A stretch of DNA of 64,000 bases from Brienomyrus brachyistius (lineage: Eukaryota > Chordata > Actinopteri > Osteoglossiformes > Mormyridae), in the NCBI RefSeq assembly GCF_023856365.1, contig NC_064536.1, positions 35,890,776 through 35,954,775 of the forward strand, written 5' to 3'. Both the position numbers and the translations under genes were made by a program. The number at the start of each line of letters is the position of its first letter. Position 1 is the first letter of the stretch. Positions 22,157-35,000 of the stretch are shown piece by piece. Below the pieces are notes generated by a model. That model was not told where the DNA came from. It saw only the letters and a list, made by a program, of their open reading frames with translations, and did not search any database.

Positions 22157-22416
22157 CAACACACAGGTCAGCTTGAAGACACTATTGCTGGTAACTCTAT
22201 TTCGTCATGGTTTTACATATGGGGCAGATCTGCACAGTGACTGTGTTCTCACATGTGGGTGCTTTTGTCATTCGTGTGGCTGTATGTGTGATTCAGATGC
22301 CTGTGCGTGTCTGTGTGAAAAACATCCCCAGAAGAATGATGTGAAACTGACACAAGAGCATCTTTAATATACTTTTCTTTTCTTATATGTGGAATTAAAT
22401 TAAATCTACAAAGAAC

Positions 22417-22422
22417 AATAAA
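22417..22422 (+). promoter_or_regulatory. gabrr3: Possible polyadenylation signal for gabrr3
   Basis: AATAAA about 1.2 kb after the gabrr3 stop codon. I saw no clearer canonical hexamer near the stop. The assignment is inference. Confidence 0.35.
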
Positions 22423-23041
22423 AGCTGTAACAGCTGGTTCACTTCATAGGTGCAGCTCACGTTTCTACAAAAACAACTTCATAAGTACAACTTAAAACAT
22501 TAGGTTCAGGCTCAGTAATGAGGGTCAGTACTCCTGTGTAGAAGTGGTGGTCTGGCCAGTAGGGTACATCTTTAAGAAGAACCATGTCAGCAAAAAGTGT
22601 CTGTTAGTGCCTGTTGGGTGCTCAAACAGGTGCTGATTCGCCGGCAGGCTCTTTTCCTTCCCAGAATGCCTTGCACTGCTTTGTAGCCTTGTACCTTTGC
22701 TTTGAAAGTGTTGAATGGAAGTTTCTTCTTGCCATAGTGAGACTTTTTAATACTGCTTAGAGTGGAGTGCAATGCTCCATGACCTGGTTACACATTAGGT
22801 AAATTCTGAGGTTACTTTCAATGCCTGGAAAATAGCCATATCCCAGGCGACTGGCCGTATCTCAGGCGGTCAGCCATATCTTAGGTAATTGACCATACTC
22901 CATTGCTGCTATACTCATTCAGTTCCTGCAGGAATGTCATCACACTGCCCTCAGCCTGGGGACATGTCCATGCAGGTCACTAGTGCCCCAACTTGGCACA
23001 CTCTCGTTCACAAGCACCAGTGGCGACACGGAGCTCGACAC

Positions 23042-24047
23042 TCATGGACTGTAGTCAAGGGGGAGAGGTGACCCCCCATTGCTGCGCCTAGTACTGCCGG
23101 CCTCGCTGGCTGGCAGGGAGGTGCTGAACGTGTTGCCAGAATGAATGGAAGGCATGGTAATCACAGAGGTGTGCCTCAAGGTAGTGTTTTGGGTGGCTGT
23201 CCGGCTCCAGTCTGGGTCAGTGAGAATGGGGAAGTGGTTAGCGTTAGCACTGTAACTGTCAATCATTCAAGGACAATTAACACTGCGGCAGCTAATGGGG
23301 GGAGCAACAAATGGAAGGCACTCAGTTTGATCAAACGATTACTCATCAAGAATTTCTGCTGCAAATCAATGGGACTAAGAAGGCACATCAACACTTTCTG
23401 TCAATGGGCAGTCAAGAAATCCCCTGCCGGGCATAAACAGGAGGGATGGGGCTTCTTTATACAGCCTCAATTCTGGGCTACTTGTGAACCATCTGTGACC
23501 TATGTGAGGGGTTAAGGATCATTTACCTGAGTTTTCTGCCAGACGGAGCCTTCCACAGCACAGGTAGGTCCTCCACTGCTGGCGGACATTGTCCTTGATG
23601 GCACAGTGGAAGATGAAGATGAACAAGCCTGCAGGAGAGAATAGTGGATTCTGATTAGTTGGGACTTGTGGTCTGTGGACAAATTGAATTGAGTGACTGA
23701 GTGTAAGCCAGTTTGTTGGGATGCTTTTGCCAGGAGGTTTGGGTATGGGCTATGGGACGCCACCTTGCAGAGTGTTGAAAATGGCAAACAGGTACATGAA
23801 GGGCAGGTTGACAGGCCCCCAGGCAAAGAAGGCGAATCCCCAGGTGAGCCCCAGCAGGACGGTGAGGCCGGCCACACTGCGGAGCTCCTGCCACACATTC
23901 TGCTGCTGCACGTTGTGGGGGTTTTGCCGCTTGACCCGATGCAGCTGCACCAGGACCACCACGAACATGACCGAGTTGAGCAGGAACACCAAGCAGAAGT
24001 AGCCAACCACAGCCACGTAGAAGGCGGTGTCATTTTTCAGCCAGCAG
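23042..24047 (-). CDS. adgrg2: adgrg2 exons 31-33: helices 5-7 and C-tail
   Basis: Exon 24047-23764 encodes CWLKND, TM5, TM6 ([20 protein letters not shown]) and TM7 ([12 protein letters not shown]). Exon 23628-23527 encodes [20 protein letters not shown] and RLRLAENS. The last exon, 23211-23042, gives [11 protein letters not shown] and a Ser/Thr-rich tail of about 55 residues ending at TGA (23044-23042). [10 protein letters not shown] and LAENSDWS fit ADGRG2 closely. Confidence 0.93.
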
Positions 24048-27000
24048 CTGTGGGGGGCATGATCATGGAAGGGTCATGGGGGCCCATAAAATCCTAAAGG
24101 CCTCTAAAACATCTAGAGCAGGGCTATTCAAATTGGTGTCCGGTCTGTTATTCTTTGTCACTGTCTGTATTACACTGTGTCACTCTCAGTTATTTGTCAT
24201 TGTCTGTGTTGCTCTGTGTCACTGTCTGTTATTCTTTATCATTGAGCACTGCTGGTTTTCCAGCTTTACTTTACCTTTACTTGTGAGCCAGGTATGAAGC
24301 TTCTGTGCCCAATCAGAATCAATAATTATTAAACTAACTACATGAGAGAACTGAAAACAAGGCTTGGATTTGGAATTGAGGTCCAGATTTGAGGAGACTT
24401 GGTGTAGAGGAGGCAGCATTTTAAAGCTCAAAGGCATGATCTTTGCATGCGTGTACAGGTGACTAACCTGTCGAGGTTCATTTTAATGTCCACTAGTGAT
24501 TGACAGACACTACTAATGTTGGCAGTGATGCTCTAGGTGTATCTGTGTTTCTGTTAACACTAAAAACGCCATTTCGTACACCAATAAACGTCAGCCTCCA
24601 TTAGCCACCAAACAAGACATAAAATGGCGTTTGCAGCCCTTTTGTTATCGATAATGAGCCATTAGTGTTAATAACTTTGAATCTAACATCCTGAATCAAA
24701 GAAAAAAGTTATAAAATACAGTTTTAAATGTTGGATAAATAGATGTAATCTACACTGAACAAAAATATAAACGCAACACTTTTGTTTTTGCTCCCATTTT
24801 TCATGAGATGGACTTAAAGATCTAAAATGCATTCCAGATACACAATATTACCATTCCTCTCAAACATTTCTCACAAATCAGTCTAAATGTGTGATAGTGA
24901 GCACTTCTGCTTTGCTGAGATAATCCATCCCACCTCACAGGTGTGCCACATCAAGATGCTGATCTGACATCATGGGTAGTGCACAGGTGTACCTTATACT
25001 GCCCACAATAAAAGGCCACCCTGGAATGAATTGTAGATCTTTAAGTCCATCTCATGAAACATGGGAGCAGAAACAAGAGTGTTGCGTTTATATTTTTGTT
25101 CAGTGTATATAAACAAATCTGGTTTAAAAATAGTTTTTATAGCGATCGTTAGGTATTTATTTCAGCATAATTATGTGTTTTATATTCCATATTGAATGTA
25201 GGACACTGGTGATTTAATGTTCGTCAAAGTTTCTGCTTTTTAACCACTGTATAAAGCAATGTTAACTTTTTTATATGGACTAACACAGGTGAAACACTAA
25301 TTAAAACGTATGTTTTTATTTGAAATAAACAACAAAATGTTCCCTGCCTCGTGCCCATTGTTTGCAGGATAGTCTCCGGGCCCCCTGCAACCCAGTAGGA
25401 TAAGCGATTTGGAAAACGGATGGATGGATGAATTATACAATGTCCATTCATGTGTTCAGGCTTTTTTGAACTCGGCTGCATTTTATACACGTGCCCTTGC
25501 TTTTAATTCGTGTTCAATGAGCTGTTTTTCCCAGTGGCAGACATGGGATACAAAGTGAATGCTAAATCCCTACTTCCTTTGCTTTATTAGCTTCCCTATT
25601 CACAATGTGTCGTTCAGAGGGTCCCCCGCCAGGCCCTTCATAAAATGCAGAATCTACACATTCTTTATGTTATGCAAACACAATTGTATTAGGGGTTTTA
25701 CGGCTTTTTTGGGGAGACAGCAACGATGCAGCTGTGAGGATGACTGACTGTTTTCTTAATGGGTGAAAGATATGTGAACGCAATGGGCCATTAAAACAAT
25801 TAACAGCGTTGCTGCTGCTGGTTAAAGGAGGTAGAAAAATGCTGGTTCTGGTGTTAAACCATGAGCTTTGGCCATGAATATTTGTCGTAATAAGCTATGC
25901 AGCAAAAGTAATAAAGCTAAGAGAGACATTAGTCACATGATGGGCAAACTCACAAGTCATCCGTGGATCCGTCTGTGTACTTCCCGTAGGCAATCAGGCC
26001 GTAGTTGTCCTTGTTGATGGCAATAACGATGATAACCACGACCAGCGGGACCCCTGGATGGTTTGTCACCAGCGTCATTTGTTGTAAAATCTGGTCATTT
26101 ACATCATCGCTAAACTTGGCTGAAATATACCATATTCTGTATTTGATATGCTGCATCCTCAACTACGTTATAAAACCCACTGGCCCTTGGTGACTTACCC
26201 CAGCCAATCAGAGAGAATTTGAGCATGTATCTGCTCACGTAGTTGTTGAAGACCTTGACCAGTGCCAGGTACATGTGGAAGGCCTCCAGCCCCATCCAGG
26301 TGAAAGAGGTCAGCAGGAAGTAGTGCAGGAAGAAGGCGGTGGAGATGCAGAGGCCCACGGCCTGAGGATACAGCGCCAGCCAGGAGTCCAGCAGGAAGAC
26401 CAGGTTAAGCATCAGCAGGGCCAGGGACAGCTGGATCAGGATCTTGGAGGGGATGTCCCTGCGGAGTTTCCTAAGGGGATGAGGTCACGGAGGAGCGCTG
26501 GCTCAGTCAGACATCTATCCTCAACCTCACAGTTTCTGAATACATGAGAACTCCCTCCTTGGCCCCCTCTCTTCCCTGCTGGTTTGTTTGTACACTGTGT
26601 GCAGAATTATTAGGCAAGTGTGTATTTCACTTGTATGTTCTCAACCGACCAATATTTTGAGTCCATATGGATCTCTAATTAAGAAAAACAGAGATGAGCG
26701 TTAACAAAAAACAGCAAAATGTTCAGTATTTAGTCTGAATACTTTCTGTTTGGATAAAAACAGGAAAACAGATATTTTCCTGTGCAGAATTATTAAGCAA
26801 ATTATTATTACTATTAAAATGGGCCAAAGAGGACCTTGCAGAGAGCAGGAAAAAAAATTGTACAGTGCCAGTCAGAGGGATGCAAAACGATCGAAACTGC
26901 CAGACTTTTGAAATGTGATCACTGTACAATTAAGTGTTTTGCTGCCAACAGCCAAAGAGGACTGAAGAGGCTTGTAGAGAGAAGATGACACACATAAACT

Positions 27001-28969
27001 GCCAAAGTTCTGTGTCAATTAAGGGGGAGATTTCCAGAAACTCTTGAGCATCAAATTACATTTTTCAAAACTGCAATCTGAACAGAATCTCCAGACGTTC
27101 TAGGTGCAGTGTGATGCGTGACATTCCTAAGGTCATTAACACTGAAACGTGACCTGCACTCAATAAGGCATGCAAGGTATAACATTAAGAATGGGCACGG
27201 ACACATCTCAGGATTGATGGTACAAAGGTTTTGGGGACAAATGAGATGAAAGTGACTATTGATGGAGCAGATGGATGGGCCAGTGAATGGAGATCCTCTT
27301 CACGCACCAACAAGGTGGTGGAGGAGAGATGACATGAGGTGCAACTATCAGTGATGAACTTGTAATACCTTTCTAGTTTGCAGATGGTGTAAAAATTAAC
27401 CACAAGGTCTACTGCCAGTTTCTAGAAGATACCTTCTTCAAACACTGGCACAAGAAGAAGTCAGCAGCTTTCTAAAAGGTTGTAATATTCCTGCAGGACA
27501 ATGTCCCTCCCTATGCATAAAAGTATTTCATAGATTGGCCTAGACTCAACTCCATTGAGAACTACTGGGCCTTATCAAAGTGTGAGATTTACTAAAGTAG
27601 CAAGCAGTACCCTTGTCAGAGCAGCATCTGGGAAGTGTTCCTTGGTGGCTCAGTTAATATAGAACTGAATCAAATCAAAAACCTGATTGATTCAGTGGGC
27701 AACAGGCTCATGATGGTCATTGAGAAGAAAGTTGGCTGTACTGGGCATTAAACTAGGTGAAGTGGGCTGTACAGAACGGCTGATAGCTTGTTATTCCTTA
27801 AATATACTGAAAAACAAAAATTGTTTCTAAATATTATTTCTGTTGATGACGGAGAGAAAATCCACTGATCCAGCGAAGTTTCTGGTTGCCTAATAATTCT
27901 GCACACTGATAATCAAGTGCTTTTCCTTTATTTTTGTTTGTGAAAGTCTAATGTAACATTTTCTCTCTAAATAAATTTACTTTGTGCACAAGAAAGCATT
28001 TGGATTCATTTGTATAAGTCTGCCCAACTTTTTCTAAAAATGATCTCCAGGAAGAGTAATTGCCTAATAATTCTGCACACAGTTTAAATTATGGCCCACA
28101 GGCAGCACAACATTCCCGAAATGTGACTCACTCAAAGCCCAGGTAGGTGAGCAAGGTGAGGCAGAGGAAGATGGCGGAGACCCCGCAGCCGATGTAGGTG
28201 ATGAAGGTGAGGATGATATTCTGTACGGGATCACTGATGCCACCCCTGGATATGTCCTACAGAACCAGCAGGTCCGACACAGAAGTCAGAACACAATCGT
28301 GAGAACTGTACCTGATACTAAAGGCTCCTGGCTAGATGATCCTGCTCCTTAATCACAAATCCCCTCCTGCCAGCCCTGCTGGCCAGCTGCCCTCTCACGG
28401 GCTCATATGTCACTGAAAATTTCAGTTAGATTTACATGGAGATGCAGCTCTGGGAAAAATTGAGACCCGTCTATAATTGTTTAAAAATCTGCATTTTTAA
28501 ATCCTGGTTTAATTGTGATTCTGCTGGCAGAAGACTATACTGAGCAGCAGGTTGCTTCCAGGCTCAAAATTGCTAAGACACCAGTACACAAGAATAAGGT
28601 GAAGCAGGAGACACTGGGAACGACCAGAAACCAGCCAGGCGGAGGGCAGAAGTGACTTTCTAATGCCAGAGATGAGCGTTAACTTATCTGACAGTTTCTC
28701 ATGAATCGTAGGATGTCAAGTGACCTTCAGAAGGAATAGGAAACATTAAGTGCAGGTGTGAAGTGCACTGCTAGGACAGTTTGTATCAGGCTCCTAGAAG
28801 CAGGACATAAGTCCCATAAAGCAAGGAAGAAGCCCTTCATTAATATATATATCCATCCATCCATTTTCCAAACCGCTTATCCTATTGGGTCGCGGGGGGT
28901 CCGGAGCCTATCCCGGAAGCAATGGGCACGAGGCAGGGAACAACCCAGGATGGGGGGCCAGCCCATCAC

Positions 28970-29051
<82 letters not shown>

Positions 29052-32000
29052 CACAGATGCACACCCATACATTAAGAAATGAGAGAAACTAAAAATTTTG
29101 CTGTGGTCTCTTTTTCCCAGAACTGTATATCAACAAAGCTTGTAATTGTAATCTCACCAACAGCACTGCAAAACTGGTCAGGTGATTACAGCTGCAGACA
29201 GTGTGTTCATCTGTTTTATTCTGGACAGAACAGCCAGCCGTGTTCCAGCCCCCCGATCCTCCTGCCATGGAACATCGAAACATGAGCAGTGGTGGCCAGT
29301 ATACAGCTAGAGGGCCCCCGCCTGCTGGCGTGAAGCTACAGGATACCACGACTGTCAGGGGAGCAGCCCTCTATCTTCACAAATAATAATAATAATAATA
29401 CATTTTATTTGTATTTCACTTTACATTTTAGCAATGTCAAAGTGCTACAAAGTACTACTTCAGAAGGATCATTAGGACCTACACAACGCATATAATTCAG
29501 TGAAATACACTCAATGGACACCAACTCACCATTAAATTGAAAGTCCCAGAACACGCAGGAGACATTTGATGAGCTCTGATAAGACATAAGAGAGACAAAA
29601 GGGTTTTTGGGGGTGAAGCGTGGATCCTTTCAGGCGCATGCTGGACTCCCAGAAGCTGAATGACACACCTGGGGGGGCTGTGCATTCCTCAGGGTGAAGA
29701 TCACGTCGTCTTTGAGGCCCTTCATTGACAGGTTGCCCACACTGGTACCAAGAACGCCGCTGTTCAGCTTCTGGCTTCCAAGGTTTCTGTCCTGTAGAGA
29801 AAACAGATGAGGGGCCTAGTGAAGGAGAGCCCTCTTGGCATGGGAGGCCACATGTAAGCTGAGCTTAGGCAGCGCTACCTGGAAGAGAGTGCCATTCAGG
29901 TAGTAGTTGAACTGGATTCTGGAGGCCAGAGGTTTATCTGCCGGGGTCAGTCCATCAGTCAGGGAGGAGGGAAGCGTGATGGAGCCCAGGGGTTCAGAGC
30001 TACTTGCGACTTTAGGCTCGCTGGTGACCTTTATCTATAGGGCATGCAGTAAACAGGTCAGATTCCTCAGCATATGGGAGGTTTGATGAAGCGAGCAGAT
30101 GAATATAACATGTATCATGATGTCACTGGTCATACTTGCAGGCCGGCAGAATCAGAGACGAAGAATGATGTCTGCTGAAAGTTTGAGGCGTCTATTTTTG
30201 TCACAGCCACAGCAAGCGAATTTGCAGAGATGGTTTCTGTCGTATCCGGTAGCACCAGCTTCAAGCCGACAGTGTCCACAATCCTGATGATCCTAAGCAG
30301 GGAGACGGGCATTCTGGGTATGTGATCAGCATTATGTTAGCCTCAGAGGCACCTCCGTGGAATTGCAATTCTATGATTTCCTTCTTTCAGCGGATGGCCT
30401 GAGATTCCTTTTAGAGCTTTCCGTGTGCCCTCACTTGTACCCATTGCCAGGGGCACTGTAAAACGAGGGAAAGGTGGGACAATTTGGAACATAACTGGAT
30501 TGGTCAGGGTTGGAGGCTTTCATGGGACCCAAACAATAGGCACGCCTGCCAATTGCTTTCTTACAATGACTACATGGAAACGATCTTCTGCTAAAGTACC
30601 ATATAGGATCAGAATCTCCCACCTGAGCTGTGAACTCCAGCCTCCTAATCAGCACTTCACAAGCACTTGGGCCTCACCTGGTGGAGAATGATGCCAGAGC
30701 AGCAGCAGGGGCACCGAGCAGATTGCTGATGATGGCGATTGCTGAGTGACCCAGGGACAGGCTGATGTCCGGACTGGAGAGCACCTCCTCCAGGCGGGAC
30801 ACCACCTTCCCCACCATGGAGATATTGAGAGTGAGGGGATCTTGGGTCTCGTTCAGCAGCAGGGCTATGTTAAATCCAGTTGTCATGACTACTGCAGAGC
30901 AAGGAGACGGACTGTCACTTAGCAGCTGTGGGAGGGACTGGGACTCACCTATTCTTAAGCTGGTTACCTGTGCTGGTGGTTGTTGTGGTGACGGCAGGGG
31001 GCAGGTCTTTCGGAGCTGTGGTTCTTGTGCCTGGAGGGTCAGTGCTGTTGGTGTTTCTGGGATATGTAGTATACGCAACTGTTTTGTTATGCACTGCTGT
31101 GGTACGTTTTGTGGTTGACTTTGGTGGAGCTGTTGTAGTTTTAAAATGTTTGGAGTTGGCTGGATAAGGTGTTGTTATATTCTGTGCTGAGAGTCTGGGA
31201 GACTCCACTCTGCTGCCCTGTGTGGTATTGCTGGTCGTGGTGATGTTCTCTGTGGATTTGGGTGTAGGGAGGTGAATTGCTGTACAACTTTCGTTCAGAA
31301 GAATACCAAGGGTCTCACCATCCTGGCTAAAGAAACAAAAAAAAAAAAAAACAAATCACTCAAATAATACTGTTTTCAGATAACATGCACAGCAGATTAC
31401 AGGCCCAGTTCAATCTGCTCTTAAAGTATTTACTTACCTCTGTGTTTCTAGACACACAACAAATAGGTGCAAAGCTAGTGGCAAAAGGTAATTTCATTCA
31501 GTCTTCTCATCTGGTGATGTGTTATTGTGTGAAGTGTTTAATAATAATAATAATAATAGATACTTTATTAATTCCCATGGGGAAATTGTCTTTACGTCAC
31601 TGTCAACTTGCCAGCCACCTGTTGGGGCACTTGGATGTGCTGAGACTGGGTTTGAACCAGCAACCTTCTGATTACAGGCACACAGGCTTAGCCCACTGAG
31701 CCACACGCTGCCCTACTTGTGGGTGAAATTGCTGCGGCCCACCAGGCGGGGGCAGTACTGACCAGGTGAGAACGCTGGGGTCCTGCAGGGTGCATATCTG
31801 AGAAGCGTTCAGATCCGTGGAGACCCAGGTGAAGCTGGAGTTCAGCAGATCGGCAGCAGATTCTGACGGCCAGCCGCAGATCGCTGGGGACGACAAGACA
31901 GGTTGGGTGTACTGGCGTTCATAGAATCCCGACACGGTTCGTGCGCCGTGGGCCTCACCTGTGCGTGTGACGAGGCCATTGAAAGTGATGGCGCTGTCAT

Positions 32001-35000
32001 TCTGGAGCAGACTGGACAGGACTGCACTGACAGAGCAGGTGTCCAGAGGCCCGGCCAGCTTCAGCATCACCATGCAGCTGTACAGCCTGGGGACCATGAG
32101 GACCAATCAGAAGGGGACAGGACCAGGTGGACCAATCATACAGGAGCAGGACTCTGTCTGTGGCCAAGGAGCGAAAGGGCATACCGTACGTCCATGCCAT
32201 GGCACTCAAGATGGGCTCCCTGTAGACACACAGACACAACATGCTGCAGGAGAACGTCTCACGTGGACAGACACCTTCTCATAACGGGAGACACGGGGCT
32301 ACGGCTGGGGCACAGGCCACACGCCTGTAAATCATACATACCTGGTACAGCTGTGATACCTGCGACATCAGCACACAGAGATACCTGTGAGAAACAGACT
32401 GTCAGGTGCACACTCGTCATGCCCGTGTGTGCGTATGTGTATCGGGGGGCGGGGGCTGCACTCACTCTTGGCTGTCATCAGAGGTATTGCAGGGTGGGGG
32501 TGAGCTCAGCTCAGAGATCTGTGGGAGAACAAGACACCCTTGACGTTGCTGGTGGTTTCGGCACATGTACAAACATGCCGGTGACTGACCACAGGCCATT
32601 GCTGGCGCCAGGACATATGGAGGGGGTGCAAAAACCATCCATCCATCCATCCATTTTCCAAATCGCTTATCCTACTGGGTCGTGGGGGGTCCGGAGCCTA
32701 TCCCGGAAGCAATGGGCACGAGGCAGGGAACAACCAAGGATGGGGGGCCAGCTCATCGCAGGGCACACTCACACACACATTCCTATGGGCAATTTAGCAA
32801 CTCCAATTAGCCTCAGCATGTTTTTGGACTGTGGGGGGAAACTGGAGTACCTGGAGGAAACCCCATGACGACATGGTGAGAACATGCAAACTCCACACAC
32901 ATGTGACCCGGGTCCCAGAGGTGTGAGGCAACAGTGCTAACCACTGCACCACCATGCCACCCTGGTGGAAAAACCATATATCAATATTTTTAGGTAGCAT
33001 AGCAATACATGAGATAAACAAAAGATGAACGTTTATGTGAGATTGCTTATACCCTCATTTTAAGGTAATACTCTTCAACAAAATAAAACAAACATTGCAA
33101 ATACTGATATTTTTAACTTGTGAGCCATTTGTCAATGTTGAACCAAGTAACGATTCCCATATATCAGCTGTGCCGAGACGCCGCTAACTGAGTGCTCTGA
33201 TTTTAGCTGTGAATTCTGTGCAGCGTTAAGGCCGAAGCTTTCGCGTTGGAGGGAATCCAGCAGGGAATAATGTTGGTTTCTATAAAAAACCTTTAACAGA
33301 GCCCTAATTTTGATGCACAATAAAAGTATAGCCAAATTATGTGTATTGTGTCATTGTATAAAATTCAATATATAATAATATATAGTGGGGGTAAAGGTTG
33401 TTGATGGGGGTGGTGAAGCGCTGGATAAGCAGATGATCTGCAGCCACAGTCCTGGGAGAGATCGGCAGAGCTGCTTATTAGTTTTGGGATGAATGCAATA
33501 AAATTAATGATGGTGTCCTTAGTGGGTGGTGTTGGGGAGCACCATGGCTCATTTGGGGGGTTAAAGGCCAATAGCAAACACATACGAGGAGGCACAGAAT
33601 GAACTCACCGTGTTCTGCAGGTCCGCCATGCTCAGGGACGGGCTGGTGATGTTAAGTACCACGGTGTAGTACATGGCTGAGGGCGACAGCACAGGGGACA
33701 CAGACGTCAGTGCTGCTGGGGGGCAAGCTCACCCCCCCGCCCCACAGAGGACTGCGGTCCTTACCTGTGTCACCGCAGAACGCAGCGCAATCGCAGGCAT
33801 GCTGCTCCCCTCCAGAAGCTAGATAAGATCAGGGTGCTTGTTTACTGCCTGTGCTACTGGACTGTGACAGGCTGCTTGCTTTTTAATAAACTGTGCTGAT
33901 CTTAATCTTTATGGAATTTAATATTTAAGGACAATTTCGCATAGATAGACATACTTGTTTTTAGTATCTTTGATGCTTGTTGTCAGTAGAGCTTTACACT
34001 GCATGTGATAGCTTGTGGTGCTTGATTATAGCTACTACTTGACTGCAGTATCTGTGCATTTTCAGCACCTGATCATCAGTGATGATTGTTGATTGTTTGT
34101 GTTACTTTCTTGCTGCCTGAGTGTGTTTTATGCTTGTTTTTTTACCCCCTGGCATTAATCTGCACGTGCTGGTGTTAGTGGTGTCGGAGCATGAGTGTGA
34201 GAGAGCTTCGGGTTTGGAGCACAGACTCACAGCTGCAGAGCTGGCTGTCAGGGTGCTGGGGTTCGACGGGGCTGCTCACCGACTCCACGGCTTTGCTGAA
34301 GGACAACATCAGGGGGTCACTTGTGTGCGCTGAAGGTAGGAAACCTGAGGAGATCCCCTTCCCCCGATGCTAAACCGGGCCTTACCATGTCACGTTGTCG
34401 AGCCCTTCAGCTGAGCAGACCTCAGAGAGGGGGGCAGGTGAGATGCACTTCACTAATCTGCCATTGGGGGTCAGCATGTCCCCAATAAGACAAAGGCCTT
34501 TACCTAAAGACACCAAGACGCTGGTGAGCTCTGGCATCTTCATTCCTGCAGACAGTATCGTGGTCCTGGCAGGACCTCATCACCTCATCACTGTCTGTGT
34601 TACACTGTGTCACTCTCCATATTATGCTGTGTCATTGTCTGTGTTATGCTGTGTTGTCGAGCTAAGTGGAAAGGCCATTGTGTTACACCGTGTTCAGCTG
34701 GAGCTCTGTGTTACCTGGCATTACCTGATGAAGGTGGGGGACACTCCCACCGTAGCTGAAACTCACCCACTCTTTCGACCTCTCCGAGAAGGGAAGCATA
34801 GATGGAGCCATTGCCCCCACCTTCCTGCAGCATCTGGCTTAGCAGACAGGTATCCACGGGCTGGCTTAGCTGCAGCAGCACACTGCATTGGCCTGTCCTG
34901 GGGGGAGGGGTGTACAGGGGGTGCTAGAGAGAGAACCTTGGCGCACACAGCTCATATGGGGGAGTGAGAGACAGACACCCACATCTCACCAATCACACAG

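Larger units (their letters stand above)
21219..23041. other. Convergent intergenic region between gabrr3 and adgrg2
   Basis: Only 1.8 kb separates the two stop codons, so the 3' UTRs of both genes must lie here. It contains the 42-bp array and the short telomere-like cluster. I see no further gene. Confidence 0.7.

Noticed and set aside
31903..32868. 321-aa plus-strand open frame
   Set aside because: It is antisense to adgrg2 exons f2, e2, d2 and c2 and runs into a SINE. The sequence has no conserved features.
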